Source of the DNA: Pectobacterium betavasculorum
GTDB taxonomy: Bacteria; Pseudomonadota; Gammaproteobacteria; Enterobacterales; Enterobacteriaceae
DNA: 64,000 bases
Direction: 5' to 3'
NCBI RefSeq assembly: GCF_000749845.1
Contig: NZ_JQHM01000004.1
Span: 1-64,000, forward strand
The notes below the pieces were generated by a model. It was given only the letters and a program-made list of their open reading frames with translations, was not told where the DNA came from and searched no databases. The position numbers were made by a program, and so were the translations under genes. Shown here piece after piece: positions 30,695 through 40,011 of the stretch. Numbering within the stretch: position 1 is the stretch's first letter; every line of letters starts with the position of its first letter.

Positions 30695-31430
30695 GTCCGG
30701 CATTGGGGCGGGTGTTGCTCTGGTTCTGGCATATGGGCTGTTCCTGACGTGTTATGCACCTGCTCGTTTGCTGACTGCGGTGCCGTTGCCAGCCGGAATG
30801 ACGATCGCGCAGGCCACAGGAACGCTATGGCAGGGGAACCTGCAACGGTTTAGCTGGCGCACGTTAACGTTGGACGATGTGCACTGGAAAATCACCTTTT
30901 CAGGTTTTATGCCTGCGCTGGAGATTGCGTTTAAAAACCCGGAAGGCATAGAAGGTCAAGGAATTATTCGCGGCTGGCAGCAGCCGCAATTTTATCAATG
31001 GCGGCTTTCTGTTCCGGCTGGGTATTTATTCAGCCAGTTGCGTTTTATTGTGCCCATCGGGGCGGAAGGAAATCTACAGCTAAATCTGCAAGAGGCGACG
31101 GTCGATCGTTCAGGCTGTCAGTCGCTGGATGCTAACGTCATTTGGCCAGATGCACGAGTGAAAACCCCGCTGGGCGGGCTGGTGTTGGCGACGCCTCAGG
31201 CCACGTTGCGCTGCGAGCAAGGGGCGCTAGAAGCGAGCCTGCGGCAGGCTTCCTCACATCTACAGTTGTCTGGTAAAGGCAGCGTTACGCCTAAAGGCGA
31301 ATATCGTTTTACGGGGCGGCTTAGCAGCGGGAATGATTTACCGGCGACTATGAAAAAACTGCTGACGACGACGGGTAAAGTGGACGAGCAGGGCGCCAGA
31401 ACGCTGAATTTTCAGGGGCGTTTGTTGTAA
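30684..31430 (+). CDS. outN: T2SS protein OutN (GspN)
   Basis: This 249-residue GspN family protein has an N-terminal membrane helix (SGIGAGVALVLAYGLFLTCY) and a periplasmic beta-rich body (AGMTIAQATGTLWQGNLQRF, later GLVLATPQATLRCEQGALEA). GspN is present in some T2SS operons and its role is not settled. ATG 30684 overlaps outM by 11 bases; the reading frame is open further upstream. Confidence 0.9.
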   Translation: MKLKSGIGAGVALVLAYGLFLTCYAPARLLTAVPLPAGMTIAQATGTLWQGNLQRFSWRTLTLDDVHWKITFSGFMPALEIAFKNPEGIEGQGIIRGWQQPQFYQWRLSVPAGYLFSQLRFIVPIGAEGNLQLNLQEATVDRSGCQSLDANVIWPDARVKTPLGGLVLATPQATLRCEQGALEASLRQASSHLQLSGKGSVTPKGEYRFTGRLSSGNDLPATMKKLLTTTGKVDEQGARTLNFQGRLL

Positions 31431-31537
31431 TAGGGACGGTCTTTTTAATAGAGACGATCGTTGTAATCACTGCCTAGCCGCTTGCGAGAATGGGCAACTC
31501 ATCTATACCACTTCTTTATCGATAATCAGGGACTAAC

Positions 31538-32386
31538 GTGGACGATTTAAGGGAATTCGCACAAGTGTTTCCGGCATGGTGGTTGAGTGCGCTGGGCGTG
31601 TTGGGGCTGATTGTTGGTAGTTTTTTGAATGTCGTGATTTACCGCCTGCCGATTATGCTGGAACGAAGCTGGCAGCAGGATATTGATCTTCAGACCGGAA
31701 TGACCGATTCCAGCCGTGACAGTACGCGCTACAATCTGTGGTGGCCACCTTCGTCTTGCCCGCACTGCCAGCAGGCTATTGCGGTGAAAGATAACATCCC
31801 TCTCTTCAGTTGGCTGTGGCTGCGCGGCCGCTCTCGCTGCTGTCATCAGCCTGTATCTATGCAATATCCGCTGGTGGAAGTTATCACCATGCTGGCCTTC
31901 CTAACGGCGGGTTTGCTATGGCAGCCCAGTATGGCGTTGTGTGGAGCGTTGGTTTTGCTGTCTTTCCTGTTGGTGCTGACCGTCATTGATATCAAAACGC
32001 TGCTGTTGCCTGATGTGCTTACGCTGTTGCTTCTGTGGATGGGGCTACTGTTTAATCTCTCGGAGACGTTTGTCCCAGTGGGGGATGCTGTGGTGGGGGC
32101 GATGGCGGGTTATTTATCCCTGTGGCTACTCTATTGGGTATTCAAATACGCGACGGGTAAAGAGGCGCTGGGGTATGGCGATTTTAAGTTGCTTGCCGCG
32201 CTGGGTGCCTGGCTGGGCTGGCAGGCATTGCCGAATCTGGTTTTGGTTGCAGCGCTGAGCGGGCTGGTCGTGACTCTTATCTGGCGAGGGTTACGTAAAG
32301 AAGATACGGCTAAACCGCTGGCTTTTGGCCCGTGGCTGGCAATCGGTGGTGTGTTCGGTGTGATAATGAACGGATTCAATCTGTAG
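31538..32386 (+). CDS. outO: T2SS prepilin peptidase OutO (GspO)
   Basis: This 282-residue polytopic aspartyl protease cleaves and N-methylates the OutG-OutK pseudopilins. Catalytic aspartates lie in LTVIDIKTLLLPDVLT and in the GxGD-type motif ALGYGDFKLLAALGAWLGW. The N-terminal metal-binding loop is CPHCQQ followed by RSRCCHQPVS. The usual second CxxC is therefore altered to SxCC. Translation starts at GTG 31538 behind AGGGA, 107 bases after outN, and a strong terminator follows. It ends the out unit. Confidence 0.94.
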   Translation: MDDLREFAQVFPAWWLSALGVLGLIVGSFLNVVIYRLPIMLERSWQQDIDLQTGMTDSSRDSTRYNLWWPPSSCPHCQQAIAVKDNIPLFSWLWLRGRSRCCHQPVSMQYPLVEVITMLAFLTAGLLWQPSMALCGALVLLSFLLVLTVIDIKTLLLPDVLTLLLLWMGLLFNLSETFVPVGDAVVGAMAGYLSLWLLYWVFKYATGKEALGYGDFKLLAALGAWLGWQALPNLVLVAALSGLVVTLIWRGLRKEDTAKPLAFGPWLAIGGVFGVIMNGFNL

Positions 32387-32435
32387 AACATGGCAAAGAC
32401 AATGCCGAGTCATTTTACTTAATAACAGGTATAAA

Positions 32436-32473
32436 AATAGGCTGAGGGTATAAATACCATCAGCCTTTTTTAT
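32436..32473 (+). terminator. Terminator of the out operon
   Basis: AGGCTGA and TCAGCCT enclose a second nested pair (GGTAT/ATACC), followed by a run of T residues. It lies about 50 bases after the outO stop. Confidence 0.92.
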
Positions 32474-32985
32474 CTCTGTGTGCGTGCCCTTCAGCGAATA
32501 AATCTTTGTCGGGCAAATGACAGGTTATTCTACCATCAGCATAAAGGTACTCACCCAAACGACTAAACAGAATGAGATACCCATAAAAAAATACTTCACC
32601 GATTTATTCTCCAGCAGAAACCACGCCACCAACGATCCCGATTGTGCGTTTATTATGGAAGGAAATAATTACGCTGTTGGTTATATCACCGAAGGGTAAT
32701 CTTTCCCGCTGTCATCACTAGAGTCACACCAGTTATGACGGGATCGGCGCTAAATCTACGCCGAGTGAGGGGGGGAATTCAATAGGTCCAGAAACTATAT
32801 TTTCAAAATAGCATTAAAAAGCGTTCAACCGTTTCAGAGGCTGGAAAAACCGAGGGGATTCTGGTGGAAATTGCCACCTATTCCCCCGATTTTTGGCAGC
32901 GCCATCTTAGGTATGGCGCCTCATTAATAGCGAATGATGGTATTGTTACCCACTCATCAATAGGCTAATTATTTAGGTAGTTGGC
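32474..32985. other. Gene-poor stretch after the out operon
   Basis: A 60-codon open frame (32517-32699) has a plausible protein-like sequence (KKYFTDLFSSRNHATNDPDC) but no ribosome binding site. I cannot tell a small gene from a decayed fragment. An inverted repeat GCGCCAT/ATGGCGC at 32899-32920 may end the minus-strand oxidoreductase mRNA. Nothing else is recognised. Confidence 0.35.
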
Positions 32986-34011
32986 CTAATCTCTCCACCC
33001 CATTGCTGGCGCGATATGCTTCAGAATTGCTTCGATAACATGTGCATTATAATCAACGCCCAGTTGGTTCGGCACCGTTAGCAATAGCGTATCCGCTTCG
33101 GCAATCGCTTCATCCTGCTTTAACTGTGTGATCAGCGCTTCGGGTTCGGCTGCATAGCTGCGCCCGAAAATAGCGCGCGTTTTTTCATCAAGGAAACCCA
33201 CCTTGTCGCTATCATTACTGCTTCCGCCGAAATAGGCGCGATCGCGATGATCCATCAGTGCAAAAATACTTCGGCTGACAGACACGCGCGGTGAGCGTGT
33301 ATGCCCAGCCTCAGCCCATGCGGCCCGATAGGCTCGAATTTGCTGTGCCTGCTGGATATGAAAAGGTTCGCCGGTTTCATCATCCTTTAGCGTGGAGCTT
33401 TGCAGATTCATTCCCAGCTTCGCTGCCCATACTGCCGTAGCATTTGATCCTGCTCCCCACCAGATACGTTCACGCAATCCATCTGAATAGGGTTCCAGGC
33501 GCAAAAGGCCTGGTGGATTCGGGAACATTGGTTGCGGATTTGGCTTCGCAAACCCTTCGCCCCGCAGTACATCCAACAGCACTTCGGTATGATGCCGTGC
33601 CATATCGGCTTCAGTTTCCCCTTCTGTCGGCTGATAGCCAAAGTAGCGCCAGCCATCGATCACTTGTTCAGGGGAACCACGGCTGATGCCGAGCTGCAAA
33701 CGTCCCCCTGATATCAGGTCGGCGGCGCTGGCATTTTCAGCCATATATAGCGGGTTTTCGTAGCGCATGTCGATGACGCCGGTGCCAATCTCAATGCTGC
33801 GGGTTTTCGCGCCAATGGCTGCGAGCAGTGGAAACGGTGAGCCCAACTGGCGGGCAAAATGGTGGACCCTGAAATAGGCACCGTCAGCGCCCAGTTCTTC
33901 TGCTGCGACAGCAAGATCGATAGATTGCAGCAAGGCGTCAGCCGCTGAACGTGTACCAGACTGCTGCGACGGCGCCCAGTGACCGAATGATAAAAAGCCA
34001 ATCTTCTTCAT
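32986..34011 (-). CDS. LLM-class flavin-dependent oxidoreductase
   Basis: This 341-residue luciferase-like (TIM-barrel, F420/FMN) oxidoreductase starts MKKIGFLSFGHW at ATG 34011, with AAGGATG upstream. The reading frame is open 17 codons further upstream. Family features are ELGADGAYFRVHHFARQLGS, PFPLLAAIGAKTRSIEIGTG, SGGRLQLGISRGSPEQ and IWWGAGSNATAVWAAKLGMN. Related enterobacterial proteins are annotated only as alkane monooxygenase-like, and the substrate cannot be read from sequence. It is monocistronic. Confidence 0.88.
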   Translation of the reverse strand: MKKIGFLSFGHWAPSQQSGTRSAADALLQSIDLAVAAEELGADGAYFRVHHFARQLGSPFPLLAAIGAKTRSIEIGTGVIDMRYENPLYMAENASAADLISGGRLQLGISRGSPEQVIDGWRYFGYQPTEGETEADMARHHTEVLLDVLRGEGFAKPNPQPMFPNPPGLLRLEPYSDGLRERIWWGAGSNATAVWAAKLGMNLQSSTLKDDETGEPFHIQQAQQIRAYRAAWAEAGHTRSPRVSVSRSIFALMDHRDRAYFGGSSNDSDKVGFLDEKTRAIFGRSYAAEPEALITQLKQDEAIAEADTLLLTVPNQLGVDYNAHVIEAILKHIAPAMGWRD

Positions 34012-34456
34012 AGGGTATTCATCCTTATATTCAGACAAATATTTAGCACGTTCGCCCTGCACAGCAAGGTGCTACAAATTCAGTAATACGATCACTCTAC
34101 GCGATTAATAGTGAGAATAAATATCATTTTTTTAACGTAATAATTCAGTTTATCTGACCAAGCGTTAGCAGAATAAACAATCTTTTTGCTGTAAATATCA
34201 CGTTTGCTATTTAAGGGAAAATGCCCTGTGTGACGATCTCTCCTTTAGTGGAACCGACCCGACTTCTGGCGAATGAGGTTTTATCCCTTGAAGGACAGGG
34301 TTTCTTGGTGAATAAAGGATTTGTCACACTGTTTTAGTGGGCAACGGGAGGTAAATCGGCCAACGATGGCGAACTCTGCTATGATTGCGGCATATCTGCG
34401 CCGCTTTTTAGCTCGGCGTCACCTTTCGTTATCTCGTCCTTGGTAGAGTAATCACT
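34012..34456. other. Intergenic region between the LLM gene and dbpA
   Basis: This is a divergent promoter region of 445 bases, A+T-rich on the left (34080-34210). No repeat, operator or small gene is recognised. Confidence 0.4.
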
Positions 34457-35839
34457 GTGAGTACAACCTCTTTTTCTTCCCTCGCGCTGCCAACTGAGCA
34501 GTTATCCAATCTTAATGAACTGGGCTATACCGACATGACGCCAGTCCAGGCGGCGACGCTGCCAGCCGTGTTGAGCGGCGCAGACGTGCGGGCCAAGGCG
34601 AAAACCGGTAGCGGCAAAACGGCAGCATTCGGGATTGGGTTGCTGGATCGTATTGTCGTCAGCGATTTTACCACGCAGGCGCTGGTGCTATGTCCGACGC
34701 GTGAACTGGCCGATCAGGTCAGCAAAGAACTGCGTCGTCTGGCGCGCTTTGCGCAAAACATTAAGATTCTGACACTGTGTGGCGGTCAGCCGATGGGGCA
34801 GCAGCTCGATTCTCTGGTTCACGCCCCGCACATCGTTGTCGGTACTCCGGGACGTATTCAGGATCATTTACGCAAGCAGTCTCTGGCTTTAGATAGCCTG
34901 AAAGTGCTGGTGCTGGATGAAGCGGATCGCATGCTGGACATGGGCTTTACTGACGCCATTGATGATGTCATTTCCTATACGCCATCCGATCGCCAAACCC
35001 TGCTATTTTCCGCCACGTACCCGGAAGAGATCGAACAGATCAGTGCGCGGGTTCAGCGTCAGCCGCAGCGTTTCGACGTTGCAGACGATGTGGAAGAGTC
35101 TGCCATTGAACAACGTTTTTATGAGACGACAAAAGATCAGCGTCTGCCGTTGTTGATCGCCATCCTGAGCCATTATCAACCAGCATCCTGCGTGGTGTTT
35201 TGCAACACGAAACGTGATTGCCAGAGCGTATTTGACGCACTGGACATGCGTGGGATTAGCGTATCTGCGTTACATGGCGATTTAGAACAGCGCGATCGCG
35301 ATCAGGTTCTGGTGCGTTTTGCTAATCGCAGCTGTCGTGTGCTGGTGGCAACTGATGTAGCGGCGCGAGGTCTTGATATCAAAGAGTTGGCGCTGGTGGT
35401 GAATTTTGAGCTGGCGTTTGATCCTGAGGTTCACGTTCACCGTATTGGCAGAACAGGCCGCGCGGGTACGCAGGGGCTGGCGGTTAGCCTGTGTACGCCA
35501 CAGGAAATGAACCGTGCCAATCTGATTGAAGATTATCTCGGTATGCGAATTAAATGGACATCGGCAGATGAGATTAGTCGCAGTGGGGATGTTGCGCTTG
35601 AACCTGAGATGATGACGCTGTGTATTGATGGTGGCAGAAAAGCCAAAATTCGTCCCGGCGATATTCTTGGTGCGTTAACTGGCGATGCAGGATTAACAGC
35701 AGCGGAAGTCGGGAAAATTGATATGTTCCCTCTGCATGCTTATGTTGCAATCCGTAAAGACAGTGCTAAACGTGCACTGCAACAGCTCCAGAAAGGCAAA
35801 ATCAAAGGGAAAAGCTGTAAGGCCAGATTGTTAAAGTAA
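34457..35839 (+). CDS. dbpA: ATP-dependent RNA helicase DbpA
   Basis: This 460-residue DEAD-box helicase acts in 50S ribosome assembly by binding hairpin 92 of 23S rRNA. All core motifs are visible: GYTDMTPVQ (Q motif), AKTGSGKT (I), PTRELA (Ia), GTPGR (Ib), VLDEADRML (II), SAT (III), then VATDVAARGLDI (V) and HRIGRTGRAG (VI). The C-terminal RNA-binding domain typical of DbpA ends the protein (CIDGGRKAKIRPGDILGAL, IDMFPLHAYVAI). Translation starts at GTG 34457. Confidence 0.96.
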   Translation: MSTTSFSSLALPTEQLSNLNELGYTDMTPVQAATLPAVLSGADVRAKAKTGSGKTAAFGIGLLDRIVVSDFTTQALVLCPTRELADQVSKELRRLARFAQNIKILTLCGGQPMGQQLDSLVHAPHIVVGTPGRIQDHLRKQSLALDSLKVLVLDEADRMLDMGFTDAIDDVISYTPSDRQTLLFSATYPEEIEQISARVQRQPQRFDVADDVEESAIEQRFYETTKDQRLPLLIAILSHYQPASCVVFCNTKRDCQSVFDALDMRGISVSALHGDLEQRDRDQVLVRFANRSCRVLVATDVAARGLDIKELALVVNFELAFDPEVHVHRIGRTGRAGTQGLAVSLCTPQEMNRANLIEDYLGMRIKWTSADEISRSGDVALEPEMMTLCIDGGRKAKIRPGDILGALTGDAGLTAAEVGKIDMFPLHAYVAIRKDSAKRALQQLQKGKIKGKSCKARLLK

Positions 35840-35908
35840 CCGGTGGTTAATATACCAGGCAGGGTAGGATGACAGTCACTGGGTAACAGACAGGAGTGTT
35901 AAAGGCGG

Positions 35909-36481
35909 ATGCAGACAACAGAAATCGATCGGCGGCTGACGGAAGTGAGCCAGCAGCTAACGATGGTGCTGGTGCCGGGATTGCGGGACAGTGATGACGA
36001 GCACTGGCAAAGCCATTGAGAACAGCGTTTTCCTCATTGGCACCGTATACGCCAACGAGAATGGTATCAGGCCGATCTGGACCGCTGGGTGTTGGCGATC
36101 CGTCGTGAGCTCAGCGTCTGTACACAGCCTGTGGTTCTAATCGGTCACAGCTTCGTCGCGCTGGCCGCCTGCCATATTGTGCAGCAAGGCCAGGAAGGGA
36201 GGGCGGGTGTCATGCTGGTGGCACCAGCAGAGCCTATGCGCTTTGAGATTGATGATCGCATTCAGGCTGCACCGCTGTCGGTTCCAACGCTGACCTTTGC
36301 CAGCCATAACGATCCGCTGATGAGTTTTACTCGCGCCCAATACTGGGCGCAGGCGTGGGACAGCGAACTGGTTGATGTAGGGGAAGCTGGACATATTAAT
36401 GCAGAAGCGGGGTTTGGTCCCTGGGAATATGGCCTGGCAAGATTAGCTGAGTTTTCCGAAGTACTCATTGCTAATCGTTAA
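35909..36481 (+). pseudogene. RBBP9/YdeN-family serine hydrolase with in-frame TGA
   Basis: A 191-codon frame starts at ATG 35909 behind CAGGAG. It encodes an alpha/beta hydrolase of the RBBP9/YdeN type: VLVPGLRDSDDEHWQSH, then codon 37 is TGA (36017-36019), then EQRFPHWHRIRQREWYQADL, the nucleophile motif GHSFVA and the late GEAGHINAEAGFGPW. Family members have Trp at the stop position, so TGG to TGA explains it. The nucleophile elbow also has Val where Gly is usual (GHSFGA). The gene is therefore broken, or less likely read through or restarted downstream. An ATG at 36089 could make only a 130-residue fragment. Confidence 0.85.
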
Positions 36482-36579
36482 CCGGCCAGTTCCATCAAAT
36501 ACTCATATTATTAATATAATGTTATATTTTTCTTTAATGCCAGGACAATACGTTTATTTGTCTTGGCATTTATTTATTA

Positions 36580-37119
36580 TTAAGAAATCTCTTCTTGCTC
36601 GCCTGAACCATGCAGCATTTCTTGAATCTGCTGATAAACCTCTGCCGCAGATAAATTGCTATAAGATGTTTTACTCTCAAAATGTAGTACCTGTTCACCA
36701 CCGGAGCTATGAAGCGCTCCCATGAGTGCCACATCTTCTTGTGTGATGCGCTGCCCAGTGAAGGCATCAAACATTTCAGAGTTACCATCTGGGTACTTAA
36801 TCACGGAGATTAGCTTACCGTTGTACAAAGGAATACCTGTCATCGCCAGAGAGTATTCAGTGGCGGCTTTCTGCTGTGCCTTAATCTGTTCAGGTGGAGT
36901 GACATCTTTCTCTTCAGTGGCACGTTTCTTTTGGGAAGATAGCGTGACTTTGGTGCTCTCGTTCGAGCCCGGCATATTCTGAGAGTCGGAGTTGGCTGAT
37001 GTGTCTGTTTTATTCCCCGGACTGATGGCTGCAACGACAGTCGGGTTGGCAGCGGCGCCAATAGGAGGCATGGTAGCCGGGGTTGTCGAACTCACAATTT
37101 GAATATCTGGAATTACCAC
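36580..37119 (-). CDS. Hypothetical protein
   Basis: This 179-residue protein starts with GTG 37119, seven bases after AAGGAG, which supports translation. I do not recognise it. The N-terminal third is low-complexity, rich in Ser, Thr, Pro, Ala and Asn (STTPATMPPIGAAANPTVV, KTDTSANSDSQNMPGSNES), with no signal peptide. The middle is charged (KKRATEEKDVTPPEQ). The C-terminal part is ordered (LISVIKYPDGNSEMFDAFTG). A disordered N terminus of this kind occurs in secreted effectors, but nothing here shows secretion. Confidence 0.75.
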   Translation of the reverse strand: MVIPDIQIVSSTTPATMPPIGAAANPTVVAAISPGNKTDTSANSDSQNMPGSNESTKVTLSSQKKRATEEKDVTPPEQIKAQQKAATEYSLAMTGIPLYNGKLISVIKYPDGNSEMFDAFTGQRITQEDVALMGALHSSGGEQVLHFESKTSYSNLSAAEVYQQIQEMLHGSGEQEEIS

Positions 37120-37644
37120 AGTATAACTCCTTCTTATAGCTATTTAATGCTGGTAATGGTTTTTACCAGTGAGTTACTTCAGTGTGTTAAAACCCTATGC
37201 ACTAATGCCGCAGTCGTTGAAATTTAGGCCATCAACACAAGCAGGTTAATTGTCTACCTTGGAAATGGTATCAATCTGCTGAGCATAATTTTCTATTGTT
37301 CAACACTATGACGTTGATGAAATGGTTCGGTCAGAACACGATTAATGTAAAACAGTATTTATGCCAAACACCATTTATGCAAAATGCAATTGCATTAAAA
37401 AACACCCTATCGCAAAAGGTATCGGCTGTTTTTTTTGCTTCATTAATATCCAAAAGGCATAAGATTTAAATTTTTCATTACCAACCGTGCGATCTTATGT
37501 GACCAACTCTCTTAATTTTTAAAGAATATAAAATTATCATGGCATTAGCGTGATTGAGTGATACCTCTCGCAGTGTATGTGCTCTACAAGAGCAGGGGAA
37601 CGCGATACACTGTTTTCCTTATCTTTGTCCTGTTAAGAAACGCT
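37120..37644. other. A+T-rich gene-free stretch
   Basis: About 525 bases separate two divergent unknown genes. The sequence is A+T-rich, with a small hairpin GGTA/TACC at 37152-37168. No gene or known operator is seen. Confidence 0.4.
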
Positions 37645-37911
37645 ATGCCCAGTATTAAATTGACGGTTAACTATTTGTATCGGCAATCCGGCGAAACGCG
37701 CGAAGCGTCACAGGCGACAGCTCGCGTATTTATTGGTGACGATCTTATTGCTACTGAGGTGATTACCGGTATGACGGAAAGCCCGGTTAATAAGTATTTG
37801 CACTACTCAGGGCCTGAAAGGCAGCCTGTGCGTGTCGAATGGGAGAGTGAGGGAACAACGGCTATGACCGTGTCCGAGGTAGAAACCTGTCCCTGTTGCC
37901 ACCATGATTAG
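37645..37911 (+). CDS. Small hypothetical protein
   Basis: This 88-residue protein from ATG 37645 begins MPSIKLTVNYLYRQSGE and ends CPCCHHD, a cysteine/histidine cluster that could bind a metal. It has no signal peptide. The reading frame is open 29 codons further upstream. Upstream AAGAAA is a weak ribosome binding site. I do not recognise the family. Confidence 0.65.
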   Translation: MPSIKLTVNYLYRQSGETREASQATARVFIGDDLIATEVITGMTESPVNKYLHYSGPERQPVRVEWESEGTTAMTVSEVETCPCCHHD

Positions 37912-37978
37912 CCTGACACATTGAAGCTACGTACCGGTGAAGCTACGTATCGTTTTTGAACGATTCGATTTCGTGATT

Positions 37979-38043
37979 AATACACTAAATAACGCAAGTT
38001 TCACAACAGCCAACGCACATGCGGTTTGAAATATGACGGGTAG
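37979..38043 (+). repeat. Decayed short ERIC-like element
   Basis: Left end TACACTAAATAACGCAAG and right end CAACGCACATGCGGTTTGAA plus TATGACGGGTAG match the ends of the other copies. The core is missing and several bases differ. It ends 13 bases before the next start codon. Confidence 0.65.
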
Positions 38044-38056
38044 ACAGGGTGAATGT

Positions 38057-38818
38057 ATGAGAGTCGCGGTATCAACTTTAATAGCCTGTGGACTGTGGGC
38101 GGCAACATGGGGAGCGCATGCTGGCTGGTATGTTGTGAGCAGTTATGAAGGCCATATTGGGCCTTATCCGGTACATTTTTCATTACAGAAGTACAGCATT
38201 GACCAAGATAAAAATCTGCTCGGGAGCTACTTTTACGATAAATATCGAGCGCCTATCCCTCTGTATGGGCGATTCTCGGAAACATCACTTGAGATCTGTG
38301 AAATCCATACCCCGCAGGATTATGATAAATACATCATTCAGGGCGTTAAGTCTGGTATCGATACGACCCACTGCCCGTTTAAATTGACGGAGATAGGGGA
38401 AGAACTCCGTGGTGAGTGGTCAAATGGAAAAGCACGTTATGATGTTAACTTGCGACGTGTGGCATCTTTTGACGATAGCGAGCAGCCCGCAAAGTTAGAC
38501 GGGCAGGTTGATATTCCCTTCTGGGGGCAAACGGCGACGCATAGTTTCATTGGGGTGTATCAAAACAGCGAGACGGGAGTGGTTGTTGAAGACATTAAGG
38601 CGATCAACAAGAAGAGTGGTAATGTCGATCAGCTTCTCAAGCCGGATTTTCAGCAATGCCAGTTTGGTTTTTTTATGACCCCAATTTATATGAATATTGA
38701 GAACGGTGTGGATAACCGTAGCATTACGTTAAACTGCTATTCCCACGGTGGGGGCGATATTCTACTGGAGTATCGTTTTGATGCGACAAGTCAGCATTAT
38801 GACGTGGTGAGCGAATAG
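38057..38818 (+). CDS. Hypothetical secreted protein
   Basis: This 253-residue protein has a signal peptide (VAVSTLIACGLWAATWGAHA/GWYVV), so it is exported. ATG 38057 follows AGGGTGA. I do not recognise the family. The mature part has a beta-rich look (YEGHIGPYPVHFSLQKYSID, later PFWGQTATHSFIGVYQNSE) and three Cys residues. It precedes the Nip toxin gene by 219 bases on the same strand, and the two could form a virulence-related neighbourhood, but that link is positional only. Its leader is made of an ERIC-like end. Confidence 0.75.
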   Translation: MRVAVSTLIACGLWAATWGAHAGWYVVSSYEGHIGPYPVHFSLQKYSIDQDKNLLGSYFYDKYRAPIPLYGRFSETSLEICEIHTPQDYDKYIIQGVKSGIDTTHCPFKLTEIGEELRGEWSNGKARYDVNLRRVASFDDSEQPAKLDGQVDIPFWGQTATHSFIGVYQNSETGVVVEDIKAINKKSGNVDQLLKPDFQQCQFGFFMTPIYMNIENGVDNRSITLNCYSHGGGDILLEYRFDATSQHYDVVSE

Positions 38819-39037
38819 ATACTCTAATTTATTACAATATTTCATTGTTGTTATATATAAAACTAATGCATTGTTTTGCAGGCTAAATATATTTTAATTT
38901 ATTGTTTTAAATAAATGATTTTTATTTTTTCTTCTTTCTTGTTAAAAGTGTTCTCTCTTACACTTTCATCATGGTTATATTTCTTGACTACTGATGGTGT
39001 CGGTTTAAAAGGACTATTTTTTGCTAAAGGAGCTAAT

Positions 39038-39829
39038 ATGCTTTCGGGAAAGAAAACAATTCTGGTCTTCTCAATGTTGTTCGCCACTTTTTCTTCACAT
39101 GCAGATAATTTCCCTAAGTTGAATCAAGCTTTTCCATCAGGAATTGATGCACGAGTGATTGCGCCAGTATTTGACTTTGATACGGATGGCTGCTTTCCCA
39201 GCGCCGGGGTAAGTCGTAACGGTGCACAGAACGGTGGGTTGAAACCCACAGGCAGTATAACGGGGGGGTGCCGATGGGGTAACTTTCTTGACTCATCAAA
39301 TACCTTGCACCGATACGCCTGTGTTAATTCTGCTGGTTCGAACTATTGTGGTAACTTCTATGCACTCTACTTTTTAAAAGACCAAATACTAGAGGGTGTA
39401 AATTCAGGCCACCGCCATGATTGGGAGCATGTCGCTATCTGGACTAAAAATGGTGTCGTGACACATGGTAGCTACAGCGCACATGGTAAATTAACGACCA
39501 AAGATGCATCAAGTATCGACAAGCAAGATGGTCATCTGAAATTTGTTTATCACAAAGATGGTGCATTAACCCATGCTTTCCGTTTCTCCAAAACTAATGA
39601 AGAAGCAGAAAATCCGTATAGAAAATTTGTCACGCCAGACATTATCAGCTGGTACTCCCTGTATGGCGATGGCATTAATAATCAAGAGTTACGTAATCGA
39701 TTAAATGCCTTTAACTATGGTTCAGCTTCGATTCCTCTTAAAGATAATAATTTCCTGAATAATCTGAATAATGGCCGCCCTGCTGGGTATCCAGAATTTA
39801 CAGATACCAGCATAACGGCATCGAAATAA
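39038..39829 (+). CDS. nip: Nip, necrosis-inducing NLP toxin
   Basis: This 263-residue secreted NPP1/NLP protein has a signal peptide (TILVFSMLFATFSSHA) and the NLP heptapeptide GHRHDWE at about 124-130. Further features are IDARVIAPVFDFDTDGCFPS, KPTGSITGGCRWGNF and VTHGSYSAHGKL. NLPs bind plant sphingolipids (GIPC) and permeabilise dicot cells. Nip of Pectobacterium is exported by the Out T2SS, which is encoded in the same window. ATG 39038 follows AAAGGAG. The reading frame upstream is open but has no such signal. The gene is A+T-rich, which suggests horizontal acquisition. Confidence 0.95.
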   Translation: MLSGKKTILVFSMLFATFSSHADNFPKLNQAFPSGIDARVIAPVFDFDTDGCFPSAGVSRNGAQNGGLKPTGSITGGCRWGNFLDSSNTLHRYACVNSAGSNYCGNFYALYFLKDQILEGVNSGHRHDWEHVAIWTKNGVVTHGSYSAHGKLTTKDASSIDKQDGHLKFVYHKDGALTHAFRFSKTNEEAENPYRKFVTPDIISWYSLYGDGINNQELRNRLNAFNYGSASIPLKDNNFLNNLNNGRPAGYPEFTDTSITASK

Positions 39830-39838
39830 TCATAATAA

Positions 39839-39865
39839 GAGAGGTATGGTCAAACATACCTCTTT
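39839..39865 (+). terminator. Terminator of nip
   Basis: GAGAGGTATG and CATACCTCTTTC form a stem across a short loop, followed by T-rich sequence, 10 bases after the nip stop. Confidence 0.85.
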
Positions 39866-40011
39866 CTATTGTGGGATATTCTCCTATTTTTCGCTTCTCA
39901 ATGTATTGAAACCTTTTAATGTTGGCTTCTCATTACTGATTGGGGCAGTAATGCATGAGAAATAGTGGACAGGAAAGATATTTACCCTACGAAGGGGATG
40001 ACACTCTAAAA

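Noticed and set aside
32517..32699. A 60-codon frame after the out operon
   Set aside because: No ribosome binding site and no recognised family. Kept only as a note in the gene-poor stretch.
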